Below are positions 58,019 through 64,000 of a stretch of DNA of 64,000 nucleotides, piece by piece. The notes under the pieces were generated by a model. The model worked only from the letters and a program-made list of their open reading frames with translations, was not told the origin of the DNA and searched no databases. A program made the position numbers and the translations under genes. Each line of letters begins with the position of its first letter. The first letter of the stretch is position 1. The DNA comes from Natronospira elongata (GTDB taxonomy: Bacteria > Pseudomonadota > Gammaproteobacteria > Natronospirales > Natronospiraceae), in the NCBI RefSeq assembly GCF_034931365.1, contig NZ_JAYGII010000011.1, forward strand, positions 19,564 to 83,563. Reading direction: 5' to 3'.

Positions 58019-60716
58019 GTCTGATCGAGATCTCTAACTTAGATTTATAGATAGGATGATATGGATAACTTTGAAGTAGAAATTACCGAAGAAGGAAAAA
58101 TTGTTGATTTCCTAGATGGCTCTCACTTAGCTCCTGGTCCCGAGGAATTTGTCAGACAGAAGTATCTGAGGATTTTGCATTTTGAGTACCAGTACCCCAA
58201 AAATGTTCTAGCCAAAGAGGTCCCAATTTATTATGGAAGCTCTGAGCTAAAAGACAGAGAAGGCAAACCTGTACGTGCGGACATTGTCATTTACAGAAAC
58301 CCAAAAGCGAAGAAAGATAGAAACCAAGGTGCTATAGCAATGTTGGTAGAGTGTAAAGCTCCTAGCATTGAAACTGGATACAACCAACTGGTTTCATATA
58401 TCTATAATACAAGTGCTGAAGGTGGTGTTTGGTATAACGGAGATGCACCTCAATATTTTAGGCGGCTATCCAATCCCAACAATGATCTAATCGATTGGAC
58501 TGGCATTCCGCGACCTAATGAAGCATGGGACGCTTTGGGTCAAAGAAAAAAGGAAGACTTAAAGCGACCTAAAGATATAAAAGGGTTGTTAAGGCAGTGC
58601 CACAACAAGCTCCACGGCAGGGGTGTCGATGGAGATGAAGATGATTTGACCATGGATATGGTTAGAATTATTTTGGCTAAAGCGATGGATGAAGAAAAGG
58701 CTGATGAATTCTGCGAATTTTATTGTACCCCAGAAGAGTATCGGTCAACAGAAGGGCAGCTGTTAGTCGCTGAAAGGATTCACTCTTTATTTAGGGAAGT
58801 GGTGTCGGAAAACCGAGATGTATTTTCTGACCATGAGAAAATTTCAGTAGGGCCTCGGTCAGTCTGTGATGTAGTGATAGAACTTCAGCGCTATAGACTA
58901 TTAAGCGATCTTAATGAATCAAATGATTGGGATATAATGGGGCATGCCTATGAGCAATATACTGCCACCTATCTTAAGAAAAAGCGTGGCCAATTCTTTA
59001 CTAACCGACTTGTAGTTGATTTTTTATCGCAAGCCTTAGACCCAGGCTATCAAGATATAATTCTTGACCCTGCCGGCGGGTCAGGTGGTTTTCTTACCGG
59101 AGCTATGCGCCATGTCCGCAAAAAAATACTTTCTTCGGCAGGAACGAGTATATCTAAGCAACGGCAGCTAGATAAGCATAGAACTAATCTCTTCATGGTA
59201 GAGATCAGTAAAAGGCTTGTTAAAATTGCAAAGACTGCGATGATTTTAAATGGAGACGGTCATACCGGGATGACCCAAGGTGATTCGCTAGGGCCTATTA
59301 ATACTTTGAACGAACGAGTGGTTGCTAGATGCGGCCTTGGCGCTCCTAAAATTATCCTAACAAATCCACCGTTTGCTGGCGTAGGCGAGGGGCGTATAAC
59401 AGATCCAGCGGTGTTAGATAACTTCTCAAGTGGCATTCGATGGTCCACAAGAGGCGGAGAATTCATCTCCACCGGCGAGAGAAATTCTGAAGGTGTCCCG
59501 CCAGAAATGTTGTTTTTTGAACGGTGCTTAAAATGGATTGCTCCAGGAGGCAGAATAGGCATAGTAATGCCAAAGAGTTTCCTGGATACAAGAACATACT
59601 ATCCGGTAAGAAGATTGCTTTTGGATGAATACAAACTAATTGCGGTTGTTAACTGCCATAAAGATACATTCCAGCCCCATACTGGGGTTAGAACTTGCCT
59701 AGTAATTGTTGAGCGACCAGCTTCTTCTGATGATCTGCCAAGTGATTACCCGATATTCTTAGCGATTTCGAAGAAAATTGGCCAAGATAGTGAAGGGTTC
59801 CCGCTATTTAAGAGGGATAAGAACAATAACCTAACTGATGAAATAGATCACGATTTAGATGAGATGCTGTCCGACTTCCACGATTTTAAAAATGGAAGTT
59901 TGATGCCGTCGGAGTACAGGTTTTCGATAAATCGATCTGAAGTGGATGAGCTGCTACGAATAAACCCACAAGTTTATCTGCCTAATTTGAACGAATCCAT
60001 TAAAAATATTGAGTCTATCGACGGCGTGGATGGATGGTCTGTAACAACGATCGGTCAACTACATAGCAGTATTAAAATATTTAAAGGTCCACGACTTAAA
60101 AGCGAAAACCTGATAGTTGAGGAATTAGTAGATGGTGTAGAGCCGTATTACACTCCATCTGCTGTTCTACAAGAAAAATCAGATAGTGCGAAACTTTTGA
60201 ATATAAATTTTGCGTCGGCTAGTCAGCTGGCTACAATTAACGCAGTCAGGGTATATAGAGGTGATATTGTTGTTACACGCTCGGGAACCATTGGGAGAGT
60301 GGCATTCATTACGCAGAGATTGGATGGTGCAATTGTATCCGATGATTTAATTAGAATTCGGATTTCGGATGAGAAGATTCGGCTATATGTGTATCAGTTT
60401 CTTCAAACTGAAAGTGCCCTGAATCAAATGCTCATCAATGAATATGGTGCGGTTCAGCAACATTTAGAACCCAATCATATTGCCAATATCCTTATTCCTA
60501 TTCCCGAAAATATATCAGAGCTGGAAAATGTGATTTCCTTGACCGCAGAACAAATAAGGCTAAAGGAACAGCTTGAAATAGGAAATACAAACCTACACTC
60601 TGAAAGTAATGCCCTACTGTCGAAGTTGATGCAATTGGGATCTGAGGAAAACGCTTAACAATTGGCTGTTGTCGGACGTGCCTGCGCTACGCTCCGGCAC
60701 GCCGCAAAGCCAGGCG
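58013..60716 (+). other. Gene cassette 1 (R-M-S protein)
   Basis: From the base after G58012 to the G of the next R' core. The first six bases TTAAGC plus G give GTTAAGC, the complement of its R'' box GCTTAAC (60653-60659). About 2.7 kb, several times the usual cassette size. Confidence 0.88.
58061..60658 (+). CDS. Single-chain restriction-methylation-specificity protein (type I/IIG-like)
   Basis: 865 aa, AT-rich. N-terminal HsdR_N-like nuclease domain (about 35-125) with Asp74 (VRADIVIY) and Glu97/Lys99 (LVECKAP), the PD-(D/E)xK triad. Then a helical linker, an HsdM-type N6-adenine methyltransferase (about 290-600): motif X-like GQFFTNRLVVDF at 310-321, motif I DPAGGSGGFL at 336-345, motif IV NPPF at 435-438. 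The C-terminus (about 640-865) is one HsdS-like target-recognition domain (GWSVTTIGQL, VTRSGTIGRVAFI) ending in a coiled coil. All activities of an R-M system may thus be in one chain. ATG with AGGAT upstream. Nuclease activity is inference. Confidence 0.85.
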   Translation: MDNFEVEITEEGKIVDFLDGSHLAPGPEEFVRQKYLRILHFEYQYPKNVLAKEVPIYYGSSELKDREGKPVRADIVIYRNPKAKKDRNQGAIAMLVECKAPSIETGYNQLVSYIYNTSAEGGVWYNGDAPQYFRRLSNPNNDLIDWTGIPRPNEAWDALGQRKKEDLKRPKDIKGLLRQCHNKLHGRGVDGDEDDLTMDMVRIILAKAMDEEKADEFCEFYCTPEEYRSTEGQLLVAERIHSLFREVVSENRDVFSDHEKISVGPRSVCDVVIELQRYRLLSDLNESNDWDIMGHAYEQYTATYLKKKRGQFFTNRLVVDFLSQALDPGYQDIILDPAGGSGGFLTGAMRHVRKKILSSAGTSISKQRQLDKHRTNLFMVEISKRLVKIAKTAMILNGDGHTGMTQGDSLGPINTLNERVVARCGLGAPKIILTNPPFAGVGEGRITDPAVLDNFSSGIRWSTRGGEFISTGERNSEGVPPEMLFFERCLKWIAPGGRIGIVMPKSFLDTRTYYPVRRLLLDEYKLIAVVNCHKDTFQPHTGVRTCLVIVERPASSDDLPSDYPIFLAISKKIGQDSEGFPLFKRDKNNNLTDEIDHDLDEMLSDFHDFKNGSLMPSEYRFSINRSEVDELLRINPQVYLPNLNESIKNIESIDGVDGWSVTTIGQLHSSIKIFKGPRLKSENLIVEELVDGVEPYYTPSAVLQEKSDSAKLLNINFASASQLATINAVRVYRGDIVVTRSGTIGRVAFITQRLDGAIVSDDLIRIRISDEKIRLYVYQFLQTESALNQMLINEYGAVQQHLEPNHIANILIPIPENISELENVISLTAEQIRLKEQLEIGNTNLHSESNALLSKLMQLGSEENA

Positions 60717-60722
60717 TTATGC
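60653..60722 (+). other. attC site of cassette 1
   Basis: 70 bp: R'' GCTTAAC, R' GTTATGC. TTGGCTGTTG pairs with CAAAGCCA leaving one extra G, the extrahelical base expected in L''. Central stem CGTGCC/GGCACG. The stop codon of the gene is inside R''. Confidence 0.88.
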
Positions 60723-61218
60723 ATACAAGTGGATTTAGACATCTATGATACTTCAACTTCTATCAAGGATTCCGGGCTTACGACAGCAAGCCGTAGTGCA
60801 TGTGACGGAGAGAGAGTTGAGGGCAAAGAATACCAATACCGGCGCGACAGCGACGCTTCCCCGCCGAGAGAATCACCCCAGAAGCCTTATCAGTGACTTC
60901 GCACTAGTGGAGCAGGAGGTTATCGACGTTCTTGGCAAAATATTCCGGCACAAGTGGATTCGGTCTGATTTGCTGATCTGCTTGATTGGAAAGGATGATG
61001 GGGGCTATACGAGTATAGAGAAGCGTGCGTTTCGGGAGGTGGGTTTAGGAGCTGGCGCTAAGCAGGTTTTCTTAGCGGAAAAGGAAATTTCACCTCACTT
61101 AGCCACAGATCTATTCAAAGGAAAGTTGCACGGGAATATATCTGATGCATAACCAAGCCATGAAATACGCTCCCTGCGGTCGCCGGACCTCGTTCCACTC
61201 GGCCGTTTATGGCGGGCG
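60717..61218 (+). other. Gene cassette 2
   Basis: Starts TTATGC; its R'' is GCATAAC (61147-61153), an exact complement of G+TTATGC. About 500 bp, one gene. Confidence 0.88.
60745..61152 (+). CDS. Small MreB/rod-shape-determining-like protein
   Basis: 135 aa. The order of features recalls the short 'rod shape-determining protein' homologues of gammaproteobacteria: VVHVTERELRAK (first actin-fold strand), NHPRSLISDFALVEQEVIDVL, and GGYTSIEKRAFREVGLGAGAK near the end. It lacks the rest of the ATPase fold. Likely not a full actin; role unknown. No clear ribosome-binding site before ATG 60745. Confidence 0.6.
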   Translation: MILQLLSRIPGLRQQAVVHVTERELRAKNTNTGATATLPRRENHPRSLISDFALVEQEVIDVLGKIFRHKWIRSDLLICLIGKDDGGYTSIEKRAFREVGLGAGAKQVFLAEKEISPHLATDLFKGKLHGNISDA

Positions 61219-61224
61219 TTAGTT
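61147..61224 (+). other. attC site of cassette 2
   Basis: 78 bp: R'' GCATAAC, R' GTTAGTT. CCATGAAA faces TTTATGG with an unpaired G. Confidence 0.87.
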
Positions 61225-62070
61225 GCCAGACAAGGTCATGAGATTGTGGCAGAAAAAATATACTTCGATCATATCAACGAAAAAACTGATAGCTACTTTC
61301 TTGAGTATTCTCCACCTGTTGGTTCAGTCCCCTTTGCCTCCCTCACCGTGACATATGTTTTTGACGTTGCAGGTGAGAAGGTGGCCACAGACTTGGAGGA
61401 TCTAGCCGGGAAGTGGATCGCTCGGTATCCAGTACCTGTCATGGCTAGTGCATTTGATAGGCGCGGCGATCTTATTGATCTTGAAAAAGTCCGTCCTTGT
61501 AGTCATCTCATCGCTTTCATGGATGAAGAAAAGCTGCGCTATCGGTGGGAGCTTCTTGAAGATGAAGAGTTTCCAGAGGAACTGCAGGATCCAGGGTATT
61601 TGATAGAAATATACTCAGATCTGAACTACAGAACTCAGAGCGAAGTCAGTGCCCAAGCACGAGAAAACCTAAAGCCAATACGAACAGCGAAAAGATTGCT
61701 GATTGTCTGGTCAGTCGTCGTGCCTGCCGCTATTGCGCTACTTGAGTTTTTTAGCCCTGTGTGGCTATCGGTAATTGCTCTGGCTTATAGTTTTTGGAAA
61801 GCCTACCAGCAGTGGTTGAAGATGACGGGGCGAAAAGAAAAATCAGATAGGGAGATCGAAAGGGAAAAAGACTCTCGTTTGAAAGAGCATCACCACTATC
61901 ACTGTAAGTTGAATCCAGATGGTTTTTTGAGGCTTAAAGTCGAGAATTTCCAAAAAATGGAAGAAGATCAAATACAGAAGAAATATGACTCAATCTCCAC
62001 CAGCAACTAACCAGTGCAGGTTGTCGGACAGGTACTCCGTTGCACTCCGCACCTGCCGCAACTGCAGGCG
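61219..62070 (+). other. Gene cassette 3
   Basis: Starts TTAGTT; R'' AACTAAC (62005-62011) is its exact complement. About 850 bp, one gene. Confidence 0.88.
61246..62010 (+). CDS. Cassette protein with two TM helices, unknown
   Basis: 254 aa from GTG 61246. The first 145 residues are soluble and acidic, with a domain of strands around VPFASLTVTYVFDVAG and WIARYPVPVMASAFDRRGDL. Two helices (about 148-167 and 169-187) form a hairpin, followed by a charged coil (REIEREKDSRLKEHHHYHC) and a C-terminal amphipathic segment. I do not know the family. A stress or defence effector is one guess. It could also start elsewhere, since no strong ribosome-binding site is visible. Confidence 0.7.
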   Translation: MAEKIYFDHINEKTDSYFLEYSPPVGSVPFASLTVTYVFDVAGEKVATDLEDLAGKWIARYPVPVMASAFDRRGDLIDLEKVRPCSHLIAFMDEEKLRYRWELLEDEEFPEELQDPGYLIEIYSDLNYRTQSEVSAQARENLKPIRTAKRLLIVWSVVVPAAIALLEFFSPVWLSVIALAYSFWKAYQQWLKMTGRKEKSDREIEREKDSRLKEHHHYHCKLNPDGFLRLKVENFQKMEEDQIQKKYDSISTSN

Positions 62071-62076
62071 TTATGG
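62005..62076 (+). other. attC site of cassette 3
   Basis: 72 bp: R'' AACTAAC, R' GTTATGG. TGCAGGTTG pairs with CAACTGCA with the extra G unpaired. Confidence 0.88.
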
Positions 62077-62703
62077 CCAAGAGGAAGGGTGGAGATGTCT
62101 GGAGCGATAGCCCCAATAACGCCCTGGGTTCCGGTTCTCGGCATGATAGCCAGTGGAATTCTCGGATTTGCTGCGGCGTTTATCCCGACATGGTGGGCTC
62201 GGAAAGAGGAGCGTAACCAAAGCTATCAAGCCCGGCACCGTGAACGCATGGAGCGAGCGTATCGGCTAGCATTAGCCGTGCGAAATGATTATGGCAGTAT
62301 GTTCAGTCAAGTTTTGAGGCATGTTCATACAGGCTCGAAATTTGAATTTTCTGATAACCGGGAAATAGCTCCACTGCTCGAGTTGGAAATGTTGGTTACA
62401 TTATACCTCGATGAGCTCTCCGACTCGTGGGCTTCGCTGAAGGTATCAACCGAACAGTTCGGTAAAGAGCTTGCGAGGGTGGTTTCGGGTGAACTGGATG
62501 CTAATAAGTTAACCGAAAAACAGAAGGTATGTGATGAGTTTGTGCGACTCCACGGTGATGTGCAGAGAGCTATTCAAGAACTTCAGCGAGATATTTCAAA
62601 GAATGTTGTGCCATAACCAGTCGCTCGAGTACGCTCCGGCCCTGGCCGGGCCTGCGCCGGACGGGCTTTCCGCTTCGCTCCAAGCCCGCCGCTCAGCTCT
62701 GCG
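62071..62703 (+). other. Gene cassette 4
   Basis: Starts TTATGG; R'' CCATAAC (62611-62617) is the exact complement. About 630 bp, one gene. Confidence 0.88.
62095..62616 (+). CDS. Cassette protein with one N-terminal TM helix, unknown
   Basis: 173 aa from ATG 62095 (MSGAIAP), with GAGGAAGGGTGGAG upstream; the frame is open into the attC but the in-cassette start is clearly better. A single TM helix (about 12-35) followed by a cytoplasmic helical domain (RKEERNQSYQARHRERMERAYRLA onwards, kept here as a description only). The shape is that of short membrane-anchored regulators. Family unknown. Confidence 0.72.
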   Translation: MSGAIAPITPWVPVLGMIASGILGFAAAFIPTWWARKEERNQSYQARHRERMERAYRLALAVRNDYGSMFSQVLRHVHTGSKFEFSDNREIAPLLELEMLVTLYLDELSDSWASLKVSTEQFGKELARVVSGELDANKLTEKQKVCDEFVRLHGDVQRAIQELQRDISKNVVP

Positions 62704-62709
62704 TTATAT
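62611..62709 (+). other. attC site of cassette 4
   Basis: 99 bp, the longest here: R'' CCATAAC, R' GTTATAT. Long central GC-rich stem. The L''/L' pairing is less clear by eye than in the other sites. Confidence 0.8.
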
Positions 62710-63391
62710 CTCTTGAGGTAGATCTGTGCTAACCGATGAACAGAAAAAATATCGAGACCGCGCTAACCGTGCACGACGAGAACTCTTCAAAGAAAAGGAG
62801 AAATTCGGCGCGATTTCGGATGGTTCAGGGAAACGCTATCGGGTGTGTGTTTACTTTGTGCTTAGCGGTGCTCCAGAAAAAGCAGTCGAATTTTTGGACT
62901 GGTTCGAGATGGAGTTCCCGGATGACGTCGGTGAGCCCGCGTTTCTCTTATATGCTGCTTTGGCCTACTACCGGGTGGGTTCTCTGGGGAAAGCGCGGAG
63001 ATACCTGCTGGAAACGATGTTAAGCAACATTTACCTACTCCCCTATCTGTTTTCGCGGCCCATGCGCAAGCAAGACATGTGGCACTCATCTAACTGGGTG
63101 CAGCCAGACTACATCGAGGAAATTGAAGAACTTCTGGAAGGGCCAACGAGTCAGGAGCGGGAGTGGTTTCAAGAGCAGTTCGACGATGAACTCTTCACGA
63201 GCGTTCGAAACAAGTACATAGAAACATTTCACGCATTACAGCATGCAAAAGAGCTGGATTCCCGTCGTCGTATTCTTGGGGAGTGGCGTGATTATGTTTC
63301 TTCTTGTCGTGCAAACGAGATATAACCAGTGGCAGCACGGTGACCGCTTTTCCGCCGCGCTGCGGCTCCAAGCCGGCACGTGTGCCAAGCG
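62704..63391 (+). other. Gene cassette 5
   Basis: Starts TTATAT; R'' ATATAAC (63320-63326) is the exact complement. About 690 bp, one gene. Confidence 0.88.
62726..63325 (+). CDS. Cassette protein, helical (TPR-like), unknown
   Basis: 199 aa from GTG 62726 with TTGAGG upstream. Helix pairs around VCVYFVLSGAPEKAVEFLDW and FLLYAALAYYRVGSLGKARRYL resemble tetratricopeptide units. Soluble, acidic in the second half. Function unknown. Confidence 0.7.
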   Translation: MLTDEQKKYRDRANRARRELFKEKEKFGAISDGSGKRYRVCVYFVLSGAPEKAVEFLDWFEMEFPDDVGEPAFLLYAALAYYRVGSLGKARRYLLETMLSNIYLLPYLFSRPMRKQDMWHSSNWVQPDYIEEIEELLEGPTSQEREWFQEQFDDELFTSVRNKYIETFHALQHAKELDSRRRILGEWRDYVSSCRANEI

Positions 63392-63397
63392 TTAGCT
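63320..63397 (+). other. attC site of cassette 5
   Basis: 78 bp: R'' ATATAAC, R' GTTAGCT. TGGCAGCACGGTG against CACGTGTGCCA leaves an extra G. Confidence 0.87.
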
Positions 63398-63406
63398 GGG
63401 CAAGGC

Positions 63407-63435
63407 TTGACGCTTTGATGTCGTAACGCTATAAT
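63407..63435 (+). promoter_or_regulatory. Near-consensus promoter of the toxin-antitoxin pair
   Basis: TTGACG, 17 bases, TATAAT. A 9-base direct repeat TTTGATGTC at 63414-63422 and 63438-63446 flanks the -10 and could be the antitoxin operator. Confidence 0.88.
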
Positions 63436-63465
63436 GTTTTGATGTCACAATATTTGGAGAATGCC

Positions 63466-63699
63466 ATGAGCGAGACATCGAAGCGTTCTACGGTTTATTT
63501 TGACCCTCAGTTACATGCGGCGCTACGGCTGAAGGCTGCGCATACGCATCGTTCCTTATCAGATATCGTCAACGATGCTGTTCGTGCGGCATTGGCTGAG
63601 GATCAGGAAGATTTGGCGGCGTTCGAGGAACGGGTTTCTGAGCCAACCATGAGCTATGAGTCTTTGCTGGACGATTTGAAGGCTCATGGCAAACTATAA
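63466..63699 (+). CDS. Ribbon-helix-helix antitoxin
   Basis: 77 aa. N-terminal RHH: STVYFDPQLHAALRLKAA forms the strand and first helix, followed by SLSDIVNDAVRAALAED. The acidic C-terminus (DDLKAHGKL region) should wrap the toxin. The start is ATG 63466 with TTGGAG six bases upstream; an upstream ATG at 63442 lies within the operator repeat. Overlaps the toxin gene by 14 bases. Such antitoxins repress their own promoter. Confidence 0.88.
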   Translation: MSETSKRSTVYFDPQLHAALRLKAAHTHRSLSDIVNDAVRAALAEDQEDLAAFEERVSEPTMSYESLLDDLKAHGKL

Positions 63700-63949
63700 G
63701 CTTGTATTCAAGAAATCTGTCTCTAAAGACCTTCGCCCAATCCCAAACAAAGATGTTGCTCGCATTCTTCAGCGCATGGAGGGGCTGCAGGAGAATCCCT
63801 GCCCCGTCGGCAGTGAAAAGCTTTCAGGGCAAGAGCGCTACCGAATCCGACAGGGTGTCTACCGAATCATATATGAAGTGGAAGATGAGCTTCTTGTGGT
63901 AACGGTTGTAAAGGTTGGTCATCGAAAGCATGTCTACAAGCGCAGCTAA
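63686..63949 (+). CDS. RelE/ParE-superfamily toxin
   Basis: 87 aa. Family landmarks: YKLVFKKSVSKDLRPIP, SGQERYRIRQGVYRIIYEV and the C-terminal VTVVKVGHRKHVYKR. The conserved Arg/His cluster and terminal KVGHRKxVY are those of RelE-type mRNA interferases. Overlapping start with the antitoxin couples translation so that antitoxin is made first. Confidence 0.9.
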   Translation: MANYKLVFKKSVSKDLRPIPNKDVARILQRMEGLQENPCPVGSEKLSGQERYRIRQGVYRIIYEVEDELLVVTVVKVGHRKHVYKRS

Positions 63950-64000
63950 CCATGCCATGCAATTGATGCTTGTAGTTCCCGGACTTTAGTGGACACCTTC
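63944..64000 (+). other. Start of attC of cassette 6
   Basis: R'' AGCTAAC at 63944-63950. After it the sequence does not show an obvious stem before the edge; the last 20 bases (CTTTAGTGGACACC) resemble an IS terminus, which would disrupt the site. Confidence 0.6.

Larger units (their letters stand above)
56839..64000. mobile_element. Integron with at least six gene cassettes
   Basis: Integrase gene (minus), attI region and cassettes (plus), continuing beyond the right edge. Each cassette carries one gene or gene pair and ends in an attC site of 70-99 bp. The cassettes are visibly more AT-rich than the flanking chromosome, especially cassette 1. No resistance genes, sul1 or qac genes are present, so it is an environmental (probably chromosomal) integron and not class 1. 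Confidence 0.93.
63392..64000 (+). other. Gene cassette 6 (toxin-antitoxin), right end not reached
   Basis: Starts TTAGCT; R'' AGCTAAC (63944-63950) is the exact complement. The rest of the attC lies beyond or across the window edge. Confidence 0.85.

Noticed and set aside
59260..59562. Minus-strand ORF inside cassette 1
   Set aside because: Antisense to the methyltransferase domain; no start signal.
60669..60896. 75-aa ORF starting inside attC of cassette 1
   Set aside because: Begins in the attC stem and overlaps the better-supported cassette 2 gene.

Overview
The window reads as chromosome of a GC-rich gammaproteobacterium. The gene set (HrpB, RarD, Uup, TatD, MtfA, AcnA, a SUF operon led by an Rrf2 regulator), the many acidic proteins and an eight-gene Mrp-type Na+/H+ antiporter locus suggest a halophilic or haloalkaliphilic member near Wenzhouxiangella, Natronospira or the Ectothiorhodospiraceae. 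That placement is inference; no rRNA gene is present.

Layout. 1-14.1 kb: a diguanylate cyclase cut by the left edge, Uup, a VKOR-thioredoxin fusion, a YccA-type membrane protein, HrpB, a two-cNMP-domain patatin-like protein whose catalytic residues appear lost, and a MASE1-CHASE-PAS-GGDEF-EAL protein. 14.1-14.5 kb: tRNA-Ser(UGA) within partial copies of itself. 14.6-25.2 kb: an esterase lipoprotein, then a long minus-strand operon of a possible papain-like protein followed by overlapping Mrp genes E-F-G-B-C-D plus two more antiporter-like subunits. 25.3-33.6 kb: pyrophosphatase and the SUF operon (regulator, sufB-C-D-S-U-T) with a palindromic operator. 33.6-46.8 kb: mixed housekeeping genes (RarD, NERD protein, M20 peptidase, TatD, MtfA, MAPEG, a large PD40-amidohydrolase, a VNG-repeat lipoprotein, YgjP-like protease, SDR, sulfurtransferase, sirtuin) separated by low-complexity GA/CT repeats and a heptamer tandem array. 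46.9-56.7 kb: aconitase, a pair of unknown genes, a TonB-dependent receptor, a secreted amidohydrolase and a GST-like protein.

56.8-64.0 kb is the most notable part: an integron. A minus-strand integron integrase (intI) with a LexA-type box in its promoter faces an attI region and six plus-strand gene cassettes. Every cassette can be delimited to the base: the six bases after each recombination point (G|TTxxxx) are the exact reverse complement of the R'' box at the far end of the same cassette. Cargo: (1) a very large single-chain restriction-methylation-specificity protein, (2) a small MreB-like protein, (3) a two-TM protein, (4) a one-TM protein, (5) a helical repeat-like protein, (6) an RHH/RelE toxin-antitoxin pair with its own near-consensus promoter. 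The attI segment also carries a 27-codon ORF with a strong Shine-Dalgarno whose stop codon is completed by the first cassette. An R-M enzyme and a TA module in one array suggest that the array both defends the cell and resists its own loss.

Coordinates were read by eye and anchored to start and stop codons. Family names come from motif recognition, not from searches.
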